A stretch of DNA of 64,000 bases from Halanaerobiaceae bacterium ANBcell28. GTDB taxonomy: Bacteria > Bacillota > Halanaerobiia > Halanaerobiales > DTU029. Each line of letters starts with the position of its first letter. The first letter of the stretch is position 1. The translations under genes and the position numbers were made by a program. The notes beneath the pieces are model-generated. The model had not been told where the DNA came from, made no database searches, and saw nothing but the letters and a program-made list of their open reading frames with translations. Shown here one piece after another: positions 42,305 through 51,646 of the stretch. Location: positions 104,572 through 168,571 of the forward strand of contig JBBJJH010000006.1 in the NCBI GenBank assembly GCA_037623315.1, given 5' to 3'.

Positions 42305-43315
42305 ATGGAGAAATTAAAAGTAGCGGTTCTTGGCTGTGGTAATATTTTTCCGGTTCATGCTGATATTATAACAGCTAGTAATAAAGCAGAATTAATTGCA
42401 GTTGTAGACATTGATGAAAATAAGGCTAAAAAAGCTGCTGGAAAATATAATTGTCTTTACTATACTGACTACCAAGATCTACTGAAAGAAGACCTTGATC
42501 TTGTTCATATATGTACACCACATTACCAACACTCTGCTATGGCCATAGATTTTATGGAAGCTGGTCTTGATGTGCTGGTAGAAAAACCAGTAGCCCTTAA
42601 TAGTGAACGGGCAGAAAAGATGATCGAAACAGCAAAAAACACCAGTAGACGTCTGGGAGTAGTCTTTCAAAATAGGTTCAATGAAAATAATTTGAAAGCA
42701 AAAGAAATCCTGGAAAGTGCTAAGCTAGGTAAAATTAAAGCTATTAAGGCTATAGTAACCTGGCATCGAGATGAAGAATATTATCAACAGGACGATTGGA
42801 GAGGTGAATTTGCCACAGAAGGTGGTGGGGTATTGATTAATCAAGCCATTCATACCCTGGATTTAATGCAGTGGTTTGTAGGTGAAATAGAGGCTGTTAA
42901 AGGGAATGTTGATAATAGGTGCATACATTCAATAGAAGTAGAAGATACTGCAGAAGGAACTATCTTCTTTGAAAATGAAGTCAGAGGCATTTTTTATGCT
43001 AGCAATTGTTTTACTGTTAATTCACCTATTCAAATAGAAATAGATTGTGAAAGAGGCAGGATGATTTTAGAAGGTGGTAATTTGAAGATTGATTCCAATG
43101 TTTTTGATGACCAGTATGTTGATAGAAATAATACTAAATATAAATCTTATTGGGGATATGGCCATAAAACTTTGATTGAAGGTTTTTATAAAGATGTTAT
43201 AGAAAATACTAATGATTTTACAATTAGTGCTGAAGATGGCATCAAGTGTTTACGGTTGATAGAGGCTATATATGAATCCTCAAAAAGCGCTAGTTTGGTG
43301 GAAATTAGGAAATAG
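42305..43315 (+). CDS. Gfo/Idh/MocA-family oxidoreductase 4
   Basis: 336 residues. LKVAVLGCGNIFPVHADIIT, VHICTPHYQHSAMAIDFM, VLVEKPVALNSERAEKM (catalytic Lys), FQNRFNENN and GGGVLINQAIHTLDLMQWF; Asn replaces the active-site Asp seen in paralogue 2. AAAGGAGAATGAAAT precedes the ATG. It forms a pair with the TIM barrel at 43381 that mirrors the pair at 37348/38496. Confidence 0.9.
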   Translation: MEKLKVAVLGCGNIFPVHADIITASNKAELIAVVDIDENKAKKAAGKYNCLYYTDYQDLLKEDLDLVHICTPHYQHSAMAIDFMEAGLDVLVEKPVALNSERAEKMIETAKNTSRRLGVVFQNRFNENNLKAKEILESAKLGKIKAIKAIVTWHRDEEYYQQDDWRGEFATEGGGVLINQAIHTLDLMQWFVGEIEAVKGNVDNRCIHSIEVEDTAEGTIFFENEVRGIFYASNCFTVNSPIQIEIDCERGRMILEGGNLKIDSNVFDDQYVDRNNTKYKSYWGYGHKTLIEGFYKDVIENTNDFTISAEDGIKCLRLIEAIYESSKSASLVEIRK

Positions 43316-43380
43316 TGTTGTGAGCAGGCTAATTACTAATAGCTTTAATAAAAAGTTTAAAAACCAAAGAGGTGTTCTTT

Positions 43381-44142
43381 ATGAAAATTGCAGCACAATT
43401 ATATACTTTAAGAGAATTTCTGCAAACTCCTAAGGAAATTGAAAAAACATTAAAGAAAGTAAAAAAAATAGGGTATGATGCAGTACAGGTATCAGGATTA
43501 GGACCTATTGATCCACAGGAATTAAAGGATATAGTTGACAAAGAAGGATTAAGTATTTGTGCTACACATATTGCTTTTGATCGTATGAAAAAAGATTTAG
43601 AAGGGGTAATTAGGGATCATAAATTATGGAATTGTAAATATGTAGGATTGGGTTCTATGCCAGGTGAATATAGAAAAGATAAAGAAAGTTATATTCACTT
43701 TACTAAAGAGGCTTCAGAGATGGCTCGTAAGTTAAAAGAAAATGGTTTACAATTTGTTTATCACAATCATAATTTTGAGTTTCGTAAATTTGGCAGCAAA
43801 ACAGGAATGGACATCCTTTTTGAAGAAAGCGATTTGGAAGTGTTTGATTTTGAATTGGATACTTATTGGGTTCAGGCAGGGGGGGCTGATCCTGTAGAAT
43901 GGATAAAAAAAGTTGCAGGCCGAATGAAAGTAGTTCATTTTAAAGATATGATGATATCTTCAGATATTGAGCAGCGTTTTGCTGAAATTGGAGAGGGTAA
44001 TTTGAACTGGTCAAGAATTATAGAGGCTTGTAAAGAAATTGGAGTAGAATGGTGTCCTGTTGAGCAGGACCTTTGTTATGACCGTGATCCTTTTGAAAGT
44101 TTGGTCATTAGTTATAATAATCTAAAGGAGATGGGACTTTAG
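43381..44142 (+). CDS. Sugar phosphate isomerase/epimerase-like TIM barrel 4
   Basis: 253 residues: KIAAQLYTLREFLQTPKEIE, YDAVQVSGLGPID, LQFVYHNHNFEF, FELDTYWVQAGGADPVEWI, VVHFKDMMISSD and CPVEQDLCYDRDP. Same subfamily as the barrel at 38496. ATG 43381 follows AGAGGTG by 6 nt; GTG 43372 overlaps that site. Last gene of the island; a terminator follows at 44261. Confidence 0.9.
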   Translation: MKIAAQLYTLREFLQTPKEIEKTLKKVKKIGYDAVQVSGLGPIDPQELKDIVDKEGLSICATHIAFDRMKKDLEGVIRDHKLWNCKYVGLGSMPGEYRKDKESYIHFTKEASEMARKLKENGLQFVYHNHNFEFRKFGSKTGMDILFEESDLEVFDFELDTYWVQAGGADPVEWIKKVAGRMKVVHFKDMMISSDIEQRFAEIGEGNLNWSRIIEACKEIGVEWCPVEQDLCYDRDPFESLVISYNNLKEMGL

Positions 44143-44260
44143 TTGTAGAAGATATGTCAAGTACTAAGGTTTTTTATATAGATGAGGATGAGATATGATA
44201 TTAGTATGAAGATGATATTTAGATGGTATGCTGAGTTAATTTTATATTTTAAACCTAGAT

Positions 44261-44295
44261 AAAGGGGTCAATTTAATTGGCTCCTTTTATATTTT
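44261..44295 (+). terminator. Terminator after the sugar island
   Basis: aaaggggtcaa / ttggctccttt stem with a tttaa loop and T-rich tail. The rest of the 484-bp gap 44143-44626 is AT-rich and featureless apart from presumed promoter sequence for the next operon. Confidence 0.8.
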
Positions 44296-44626
44296 CGAGT
44301 ATAGAATAATATTAATAGGAAATTATGGATATTAACACTGGGCTTGTGTATTAATTTAGAAAAATAAAACTACTATTTACTTATTATTTGCTAATTTCTT
44401 ATTCTAGACTTTATGAGTGAAAGATGTTACAATAAACTATGGAAATTAATAAATTTTAATTTGCTTTTTTTAGCGATTTTTTTTGCATTTTAATAGAGGA
44501 AAATAGCATAGCTTTATTGAATTAATAATTAAGAATTATATATTTCTAGTAGTAAAAAAAGTAAATTGGGAATAAGTTTTTTGAAATGTAGAATTATATA
44601 GTATGGGATTAGTAGAAAGGTATCTT

Positions 44627-45145
44627 ATGAATAGTACACGTCGTATTGTCTTGGTTGGTTTATTGGTATCTTTAGGTTTGATATTGCATTTTGTGGAGGC
44701 GATGCTTCCTATGTCTGCAATAGTACCTGGGGCTAAATTGGGTTTAGCTAATATAGTTAGTTTAGTGGGATTAGTTTTGCTAGGTTTTCAAGGTGGCTTG
44801 CTAATTTTGCTTTTGCGTATTATTTTAGGTTCTCTATTAATTGGAACTTTTATGACAATTAGTTTTTATTTGAGCTTAAGTGGAGGTTTACTGTCTTATC
44901 TTATAATGGCATCTGCTTATTTTACATTTAGAGAGAAATTTAGTTTAATTGGCTATAGCGTAATTGGAGCTACCTTCCATAACATCGGGCAAATAGTGAT
45001 TGCTTATTTCATTATACAAAATCCAGGAATATTTTATTATTTACCTTATTTAGTCTTATTAGCGATACCAACAGGTATTGGAGTAGGTTTAGTTTCTTAT
45101 TTCTCAATATCTTATCTACCTGCTGAGAGTTCAAGGAGGGTGTAA
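44627..45145 (+). CDS. Gx transporter family membrane protein (HepA / heptaprenyl diphosphate synthase component I type)
   Basis: 172-residue, five- to six-helix membrane protein: LVGLLVSLGLILHFVEAMLP, GAKLGLANIVSLVGLVLLGF, LRIILGSLLIGTF and FHNIGQIVIAYFII. This is the Gx transporter / HepS component I family, commonly placed before maf, radC and mre genes. ATG 44627 follows AAAGG by 6 nt; ATG 44603 lacks a ribosome site. The family resembles ECF S components, and the substrate is unknown. Confidence 0.85.
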   Translation: MNSTRRIVLVGLLVSLGLILHFVEAMLPMSAIVPGAKLGLANIVSLVGLVLLGFQGGLLILLLRIILGSLLIGTFMTISFYLSLSGGLLSYLIMASAYFTFREKFSLIGYSVIGATFHNIGQIVIAYFIIQNPGIFYYLPYLVLLAIPTGIGVGLVSYFSISYLPAESSRRV

Positions 45146-45146
45146 A

Positions 45147-45722
45147 GTGAAAAAGCTTGTCTTAGCTTCTAAGTCACCTCGTAGAGTGGAATTGCTAAAA
45201 ATGATGGGATTTGATTTTGCTATTATTCCTAGCCATATAAATGAAGATGAATATTTAGGATTAAATCCCGTGGAGATGGTAAAAAAATTAGCAAAAGCAA
45301 AGGCAGAACGAGTTGCTGAAAACTTAGAGAATACAGTAGTAATTGCTGCTGATACAATAGTTCTTATTGATGATATAATATTAGGTAAACCTCTTAATCG
45401 AGGAGAAGCAGTTTCTATTTTACAAAAAATACAGGGCGAAAAGCATCAAGTTTTTACAGGATTTGCTGTTTGTGATACAGAAACAAAGAATTTTATAGTT
45501 GATTATGATAAGACAGATGTATTTATGCGTTCAATTTCTGATGAGGAAATTATGAGTTATGTGGATACAGGTGAGCCTATGGATAAGGCTGGGGCTTATG
45601 GTATTCAAGGAATAGGTGGAATCTTTGTAGATAAGATTCTTGGATCTTATTTTACTGTAATGGGGTTACCTATTCATAAGTTGGCTTTAGTATTGAGGGA
45701 TTTTGATTTTAAGATTTTTTAA
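45147..45722 (+). CDS. maf: Maf-like nucleotide pyrophosphatase
   Basis: House-cleaning nucleoside triphosphate pyrophosphatase. KKLVLASKSPRRVELLKMMG at the N-terminus, VVIAADTIVLIDDIILGKP, GEKHQVFTGFAV and MDKAGAYGIQGIGGIFVDKI are the family motifs. The GTG start is one base after the previous stop, with AAGGAGGGTGTAAA as ribosome site. Length 191 aa is standard. Confidence 0.95.
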   Translation: MKKLVLASKSPRRVELLKMMGFDFAIIPSHINEDEYLGLNPVEMVKKLAKAKAERVAENLENTVVIAADTIVLIDDIILGKPLNRGEAVSILQKIQGEKHQVFTGFAVCDTETKNFIVDYDKTDVFMRSISDEEIMSYVDTGEPMDKAGAYGIQGIGGIFVDKILGSYFTVMGLPIHKLALVLRDFDFKIF

Positions 45723-45799
45723 TTCCAATTATTATTTTTGTTTATAATTAGACTTTGTGGCTAATTTATATAATTTATATGTAGGGAGTAGAAGTTAAT

Positions 45800-46495
45800 A
45801 TGGGTGCTGTTGAGTATAGGTTTACTATCAAAGAGATGCCTGAAAATGAGCGCCCCCGCGAAAAACTAGTACAATATGGAGCAGAAAATTTATCAGATGC
45901 CGAATTATTAGCTTTGATAATAAGAGTAGGCAATAAGAAAAGAACAGCAGTTGAATTATCACAGGATATACTAAATAAATTTGGGGGACTTAAAGCATTA
46001 AATTACTTAAGTTTTAAAGATTTTATGACTGTTAATGGTATGGGGATAGCAAAAGCTGTACAATTAAAAGCTGTTGCTGAATTGAGTAAGCGTTTAGCTA
46101 CATTAAATCGCGAAGAAAAGGAAGTTATTAAATCTCCAAGAGATGCTGCTCATCTCTTGATGCCAGAGTTGCGTTATTTAACTCAAGAGGTTTTTAAAAT
46201 TGTACTTCTTGATATAAAAAATCAAGTTATAGCTATTCCGATGATTAGTAAAGGAGGTTTGACAAGCTCTATAGTACATCCCCGTGAAGTTTTTAAGGAA
46301 GCGATAAAACATAGTTCGGCAGCAATGATTTTAGTTCATAATCATCCTAGTGGTGTACCTGAGCCTAGTCGTGATGATATTAATATTACCAAGAAATTAA
46401 TAGATGCCGGCAATATTATGGGAATAGATGTTTTGGATCATATTATTATAGGAGATGGTGTCTTTATAAGTATGAAAGAAAAAGGTTATATCTAA
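45800..46495 (+). CDS. radC: RadC-family JAB-domain protein
   Basis: 231 residues: RPREKLVQYGAENLSDAELL at the N-terminus, a helix-hairpin-helix region with VNGMGIAKAVQLKAVAELSK, then the metal-binding JAMM motif HNHPSGVPEPSRDDINITK. Role unclear in the family despite the historic repair name. Conserved neighbour of maf and mreB in Firmicutes. Confidence 0.95.
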   Translation: MGAVEYRFTIKEMPENERPREKLVQYGAENLSDAELLALIIRVGNKKRTAVELSQDILNKFGGLKALNYLSFKDFMTVNGMGIAKAVQLKAVAELSKRLATLNREEKEVIKSPRDAAHLLMPELRYLTQEVFKIVLLDIKNQVIAIPMISKGGLTSSIVHPREVFKEAIKHSSAAMILVHNHPSGVPEPSRDDINITKKLIDAGNIMGIDVLDHIIIGDGVFISMKEKGYI

Positions 46496-46615
46496 TGTCT
46501 TGTATTAATAATTTTATAAGACAAGCTAATTGTGGAAGTAATTAAAAATTACGATATTATAGTTATTGATTTTGGGATAAATAGTTATTTTTTTAATATA
46601 GAAAGGGGAAAAATA

Positions 46616-47659
46616 ATGGTATTTAAATTTGTTAGTGCACCGTTTTCACGCGACCTAGGAATTGATCTAGGTACTGCAAATACATTAGTTTATGTAAAAG
46701 GGAAAGGAATATTAATACGAGAACCATCAGTAGTTGCTTTAAGAGATAATCAGGAGGATGTTTTAGCTGTTGGTGATGAAGCAAAAAGAATGATTGGACG
46801 TACTCCTGGAAATATAGTGGCTGTTAGGCCCATGAAAGATGGAGTAATAGCTGATTTTGATGTTACAGAAACAATGATTAGGTATTTTATTGAAAAAGCA
46901 CATAAAAGGACTAAATTAGTTCGCCCACGTATTATTATTTGTGTACCTTCAGGGGTTACTGAAGTAGAAAAACGTGCAGTATTAGATGCTGCTACACATG
47001 CTGGGGCCCGTGAAGCATATTTAATAGAAGAACCAATGGCAGCTGCTATAGGAGCAGGACTTCCAGTTCATGAGCCTACAGGTAACATGGTAGTAGATGT
47101 TGGTGGTGGTACTACAGAGGTTGCTGTAATTTCATTAGGTGGTATAGTAAGTAGTCGTTCAATTCGTATTGGTGGTGACGATATTGATCATAGTATAATT
47201 CATTATATTAAGAAAAAATATAAATTGATGATTGGAGAACGAACCGCTGAAGAAATAAAAGTAGGGATTGCTTCTGCTACTTCAACAGAGATTGAGGAAA
47301 GTGTTAAAGAAGTAAGAGGTAGAGATTTAGTTACTGGACTTCCTAAGAATCTTGAAATTACTTCAGAAGAGATTAGAAATGCCATACAAGAACCTGTTAA
47401 TTCAATTGTAGAGGCTGTTAAATATACATTAGAACAAACTCCGCCTGAACTTTCAGCAGATGTAATGGATAGAGGCATTGTTCTAACAGGAGGGGGAGCC
47501 TTATTAAAAGGTTTAGATAGTTTATTGATTGACCAAACACAAATGCCAGTTCATATAGCAGATGAACCACTCGATTGTGTAGTAAAAGGAACAGGAATTG
47601 CTCTAGAAGAAATAAAATCCCTTAGAGATGTTCTGGTTACTTCAAAAAAAATATCTTAA
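46616..47659 (+). CDS. mreB: Rod-shape-determining actin-like protein MreB
   Basis: Cytoskeletal actin homologue that guides lateral wall synthesis. [20 protein letters not shown] (phosphate 1), [19 protein letters not shown] (phosphate 2) and [14 protein letters not shown] (adenosine motif) are all present. ATG 46616 follows GAAAGGGGAAAAATA; an in-frame upstream start at 46532 would add 28 residues unlike the family. 347 aa. First of mreB-mreC-mreD-mrdA. Confidence 0.97.
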   Translation: MVFKFVSAPFSRDLGIDLGTANTLVYVKGKGILIREPSVVALRDNQEDVLAVGDEAKRMIGRTPGNIVAVRPMKDGVIADFDVTETMIRYFIEKAHKRTKLVRPRIIICVPSGVTEVEKRAVLDAATHAGAREAYLIEEPMAAAIGAGLPVHEPTGNMVVDVGGGTTEVAVISLGGIVSSRSIRIGGDDIDHSIIHYIKKKYKLMIGERTAEEIKVGIASATSTEIEESVKEVRGRDLVTGLPKNLEITSEEIRNAIQEPVNSIVEAVKYTLEQTPPELSADVMDRGIVLTGGGALLKGLDSLLIDQTQMPVHIADEPLDCVVKGTGIALEEIKSLRDVLVTSKKIS

Positions 47660-47679
47660 TATAAACAGGTGGTGTTAGT

Positions 47680-48519
47680 TTGAATAAATTGAACTGGACG
47701 ACCATATTGATATCGTTGTTGGTAGTGTTTTTGATTGTTGGCCTTGGATTTATTAACTTTCCTGATTTTGCACTTTTGAATTGGATCGAACAGGGGATAT
47801 ATAATGTGATAACTCCTGTTCTGAATTTTAGCAATGGCTTGTATTATTCACTTGGAAATTATTGGAGCAGCATAGTTAATAGTGCTGCTTTAATAGAAGA
47901 AAATAAAGCTTTACGTGAAGAAATCTCAATGTATAAAATGGAAATGCTATATAGGGACTATTATAAAAACGAGAATATAAGATTAAGGGAATTACTTTCG
48001 TTTAAAGAACAATTGTCTTTTGAAAGTATTGGTGCAAGAGTAATAGGTTATAGTGTTACTCATTGGGGCGATAGGATGACTATTAATAGAGGTGCTCGAG
48101 ATGGAGTTCAAGAAAGAATGCCAGTAGTTACTTACGGTGGTGCTCTTCTTGGACGTATTGAGACTGTAGGAGCTTTTTCTTCTCAAGTTTTATTAATAAC
48201 TGATCCTGAATTTACTATAGGTGGAATAGTTGAGAGAGAAGAGTCTAGAGCTATTGGTATAGTTAGAGGACAAATAAATGAGACAAGTATTAATATTATG
48301 GACAATATATCCTGGAATACCAGGAGTCCAGAAGGAGATATTGAACTTGGTGATAATATAGTTAGTTCTGGTTTATCGGATAGTTTTCCGAGAGGACTTC
48401 CTATAGGTCGAGTCATCAATATAGAAAGTGACTCTTTTGCTTTATCTCAAAAAGCTGAAATAGAATTGTATATGTCTGAAAAGACGGTAGAAGAGGTATT
48501 AATTATTACTGATTTTTAA
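47680..48519 (+). CDS. mreC: Rod-shape-determining protein MreC
   Basis: 279 residues: one N-terminal transmembrane helix (TTILISLLVVFLIVGLGFIN), a coiled-coil stretch (about residues 65-105) and the beta-barrel domain with INRGARDGVQERMPVVTYGG, LLGRIETVGAFSSQVLLITD and SGLSDSFPRGLPIGRV. TTG start follows AGGTGGTGTTAG. Its C-terminus runs into the G-rich ribosome site of mreD. Confidence 0.95.
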   Translation: MNKLNWTTILISLLVVFLIVGLGFINFPDFALLNWIEQGIYNVITPVLNFSNGLYYSLGNYWSSIVNSAALIEENKALREEISMYKMEMLYRDYYKNENIRLRELLSFKEQLSFESIGARVIGYSVTHWGDRMTINRGARDGVQERMPVVTYGGALLGRIETVGAFSSQVLLITDPEFTIGGIVEREESRAIGIVRGQINETSINIMDNISWNTRSPEGDIELGDNIVSSGLSDSFPRGLPIGRVINIESDSFALSQKAEIELYMSEKTVEEVLIITDF

Positions 48520-48534
48520 AAAGGGGGGGTTGAA

Positions 48535-49032
48535 ATTAAACTTTTTATAAAGAATTTCATCTTTATAATTTTTGCTTTGTTCTTACAGATTAAAATTCCC
48601 CCAAACTTTATTTTTGAAGGAATAAAGCCAGACTTTTTATTAATTATAGTAGTAGTTATTAGCTTAAATTATGGAGTCAATAAAGGCGCGTTTTATGGTC
48701 TATTAGCAGGACTGTTTCAGGATCTTTTTATGACAGGCTTTTTTGGTGTTTTTACAATTATTAAAGTCTTTATTGCTAGTTTAACTGGTTTTGTGGAAGG
48801 CGTAGTTTTTAAAGATTTTATTATAATATCTCCTATTATAATATTTTTGGCTACTATCCTTAATGAATCTTTAATTATTCTACTTTCTGAAAATATTTTA
48901 TTTAATATAAATTATTTTAATGTTTTAAAATCAATTATTTTACCAGCATCATTAGTTAATGCTATTATCGGACTTATTATATATTATATTTATTATAAAA
49001 TTGATGTAGATGGAGGCAGTAATCATGGATAA
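48535..49032 (+). CDS. mreD: Rod-shape-determining protein MreD, apparent ATT start
   Basis: Polytopic membrane protein of the elongasome. FEGIKPDFLLIIVVVISLNY and GLLAGLFQDLFMTGFFGVF match MreD. No ATG, GTG or TTG in this frame lies before TTG 48577, which would cut off the first helix. Reading from ATT 48535 restores IKLFIKNFIFIIFALFLQ, a proper first membrane segment, and lies 5 nt after a run of seven G (48523-48529). A TTG at 48530 is in another frame and stops after six codons. So the start is either ATT, or the frame was damaged by a sequencing error. About 165 aa. It overlaps mrdA by 8 bp. Confidence 0.8.
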   Translation: MKLFIKNFIFIIFALFLQIKIPPNFIFEGIKPDFLLIIVVVISLNYGVNKGAFYGLLAGLFQDLFMTGFFGVFTIIKVFIASLTGFVEGVVFKDFIIISPIIIFLATILNESLIILLSENILFNINYFNVLKSIILPASLVNAIIGLIIYYIYYKIDVDGGSNHG

Positions 49033-50902
49033 GAGAATTAGTATCTTTAAAATAATTATTGTGCTTGTTTTCTTGTTTCTGATTCTCCGTGCAGGACAAT
49101 TGCAAATAATACGAGGAGATTATTACTATCAATTGTCTGAAGGTAATAGAATGTCACAACGTCCTGTGTTAGCACCCCGGGGTAGAATACTTGATAATGA
49201 CTATAATGTCTTGGTTTCAAATAGAGAAGCATATAGTATTTATCTTTTACCAAATGAGGTTCCTCCTGAGTACACTATTGATGAATTGATAAGCAGGTTA
49301 GCGTCTTTAAGTTCTTATGATGAGGAAACTCTTATGAATAATTATAATAGAGGGAGAGGTCATAGGTCAAATGCTGTCTTATTAAAAAGAAATATTTCTC
49401 GACAGACAATGGTTATCGTTGAAGAAAACATTGATGAACTTCCTGGAATTATGACGAATATTTCTTCGATGAGAGAATATGTTTATGGAGAGTTTGCACC
49501 ACATATCCTTGGCTATGTAGGTGAAATTAATCGTGATGAACTAATAAGATTTAATGAGACTGGTGTTAATTACAGAGGCGGAGATGTTGTAGGCAAAACT
49601 GGATTGGAACGATTTTATGAGCCCTACTTAAGAGGAACAAATGGAATTGAGCAGATAGAGGTGAATAGCAGGGGTATTATGGCAAGAACCTTGGCTACTT
49701 TACCACCAGAACCTGGTAATGATTTGGTTCTAAATATAAATGTTGACTTACAACAATATGTTGAAACTCTTCTTGAAGAAGAGTTATATCGTTTAAGAAA
49801 TGTTGCTTCAGAGGACGATGAATTATTTCCACCAACTGGAGCTGTAGCTATAGCTATGGATCCTAAGACTGGTGCTATTTTAGCCATGGCTAGTGTACCA
49901 GGATATGATTTGAATCTTTTTGTTGAAGGGATATCACATCAAGATTTTGCTGACTTAAATAATAACCCCTTAAGACCATTATATAATAGGCCAATTATGA
50001 ATGAAGTGAATCCTGGTTCTGTATTTAAATTAGTAACTGGAGCTGCTGCTATTGAAGAACTAGGTGTGACTGCAGATACAAGCTTTGTAGATAATACCGG
50101 TATATATAGAATTGGTGAATTTGAGTATCGTAATTGGTATCGCTGGGGTGGAGAAGGAGAATTGAATTTTACTAGAGCTATTGCTCGTTCCAATAATGTG
50201 GTTTTTTACCAATTGGGTCATGAGCTATATAACCTTGATAGGGCTAATAGAGGAGATAATCTTGCTCAGGCAGCGAGAGAGTTTGGTTTTGGAGCTAAAA
50301 CTGGGGTTGATCTTCCTAATGAACGCGTAGGTATAGTCACTGATAATGAATGGAAATTAAGGACACATGGAGAGATATGGTATCCTGGTGATGCAGTACA
50401 ATTAGCTATTGGTCAAAGGCTTACCACAACTCCATTGCAAGTAATTAATATGATGTCTGCCATAGCTAATGGTGGATACTTATATCGTCCTCGCTTAGTA
50501 GATAAGATAATAGATCATAATGGAGAAATAATAGTTGATTTTGAGCCTGAAGTGATCAGAGAACTACCTTTTGAACAAAGCACCTATGATATATTAATAG
50601 AAGGTTTAAGGGAAACCACCAGGGAGTCTTATGGAACAGCATCTAGACATTTTATGGATTTTCCAGTTGAAGTTGTCGGGAAGACTGGTACGGCACAGAC
50701 TAGAGCAGCAGGGGCAAATCATGGTTGGTTTGCTGGTTTTGCACCTATAGAGGATCCTGATTTGGCAGTTTTGGTATTTTTAGAAGAGGGTAATTCTAGT
50801 GCTTATACCTTACCGATTGCTGCTGATATTTTTAGAAAGTATTATGAGGTTGAAGAAGATATAGAATTAGAAATAGAATTGGATATAGAGTTGGATAATT
50901 AA
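49025..50902 (+). CDS. mrdA: Penicillin-binding protein 2 (peptidoglycan DD-transpeptidase)
   Basis: Cross-links lateral-wall peptidoglycan with MreBCD and RodA. N-terminal membrane anchor (IFKIIIVLVFLFLILRAGQL), dimerisation domain with APRGRILDNDYNVLVSNREA, transpeptidase domain with active-site Ser in NPGSVFKLVTGAAA (S-x-x-K), SNN in ARSNNVVFYQLG and KTGTA in VVGKTGTAQTRAAG. ATG 49025 is 8 nt after GGAGG; the ATG at 49010 lies within that site. 625 aa, with an acidic C-terminal tail (ELEIELDIELD). Confidence 0.96.
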   Translation: MDKRISIFKIIIVLVFLFLILRAGQLQIIRGDYYYQLSEGNRMSQRPVLAPRGRILDNDYNVLVSNREAYSIYLLPNEVPPEYTIDELISRLASLSSYDEETLMNNYNRGRGHRSNAVLLKRNISRQTMVIVEENIDELPGIMTNISSMREYVYGEFAPHILGYVGEINRDELIRFNETGVNYRGGDVVGKTGLERFYEPYLRGTNGIEQIEVNSRGIMARTLATLPPEPGNDLVLNINVDLQQYVETLLEEELYRLRNVASEDDELFPPTGAVAIAMDPKTGAILAMASVPGYDLNLFVEGISHQDFADLNNNPLRPLYNRPIMNEVNPGSVFKLVTGAAAIEELGVTADTSFVDNTGIYRIGEFEYRNWYRWGGEGELNFTRAIARSNNVVFYQLGHELYNLDRANRGDNLAQAAREFGFGAKTGVDLPNERVGIVTDNEWKLRTHGEIWYPGDAVQLAIGQRLTTTPLQVINMMSAIANGGYLYRPRLVDKIIDHNGEIIVDFEPEVIRELPFEQSTYDILIEGLRETTRESYGTASRHFMDFPVEVVGKTGTAQTRAAGANHGWFAGFAPIEDPDLAVLVFLEEGNSSAYTLPIAADIFRKYYEVEEDIELEIELDIELDN

Positions 50903-51006
50903 TTGTGCTTTATAAGAAGGGTTTTCTATATTTTTAACGAATTATATAAGTATGTATATATAATATTATCTAAAATATAGATATTTAGTCATGAAGGAGA
51001 ACTTAT

Positions 51007-51609
51007 ATGGATGCAATTTCTTTTAAGGTTACATCACAGGGAGTTTATATAAATCTTAATCCCGAGAAGGAGTTTTTTGATATTCAAAAAGCTCTTTTAA
51101 AACACAGTAATGAAGCGAGTAATTTTTTTGCTGGAGTTGATTTATATATAAATCTTAATGGTCTCAATCTCTTGATGGACGAAATGCAGGAATTAATTGA
51201 ACTAGTATCACGATATGAAAAAGTGGAGAATGTTTACTTTATAAGCCAAGAAGTTTCTTTGAAGTCTCGAAATATGGATACAATTTTGATTAATAGAACT
51301 ATACGTTCTGGGCAGTTAATTAAATATCCAGCTAATATTGTTATTATAGGGGATGTAAACCCTGGTGCAGAGGTGATAGCTGGTGGTGACATTCTTGTAG
51401 TGGGTAAGTTGCGAGGTGTAGTTCATGCTGGGGCTACAGGGGCAAATGATTCACAGATTATTGCTCTTAAATTACAGCCTACTCAATTAAGGATTGCTAA
51501 TATTATCTCCCGCTCACCTGATGAATTGAAAAATGTGGAGCCAAATGCTCCAGAAAGAGCATATGTAAAAAATGGGACAATAATTGTTGAAGAATTAGAA
51601 CAAAAATAG
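51007..51609 (+). CDS. minC: Septum-site-determining protein MinC
   Basis: Inhibitor of FtsZ assembly away from midcell. 200 residues: a short N-terminal alpha/beta domain and the C-terminal beta-helix with VIIGDVNPGAEVIAGGDILV, VGKLRGVVHAGATG and ALKLQPTQLRIANIISRSPD. GAAGGAGAACTTAT precedes the ATG. It heads minCDE, placed between mrdA and rodA. Confidence 0.95.
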   Translation: MDAISFKVTSQGVYINLNPEKEFFDIQKALLKHSNEASNFFAGVDLYINLNGLNLLMDEMQELIELVSRYEKVENVYFISQEVSLKSRNMDTILINRTIRSGQLIKYPANIVIIGDVNPGAEVIAGGDILVVGKLRGVVHAGATGANDSQIIALKLQPTQLRIANIISRSPDELKNVEPNAPERAYVKNGTIIVEELEQK

Positions 51610-51646
51610 TTTAAGATAATACAAATTACATAAAGGGGGAACCCAA

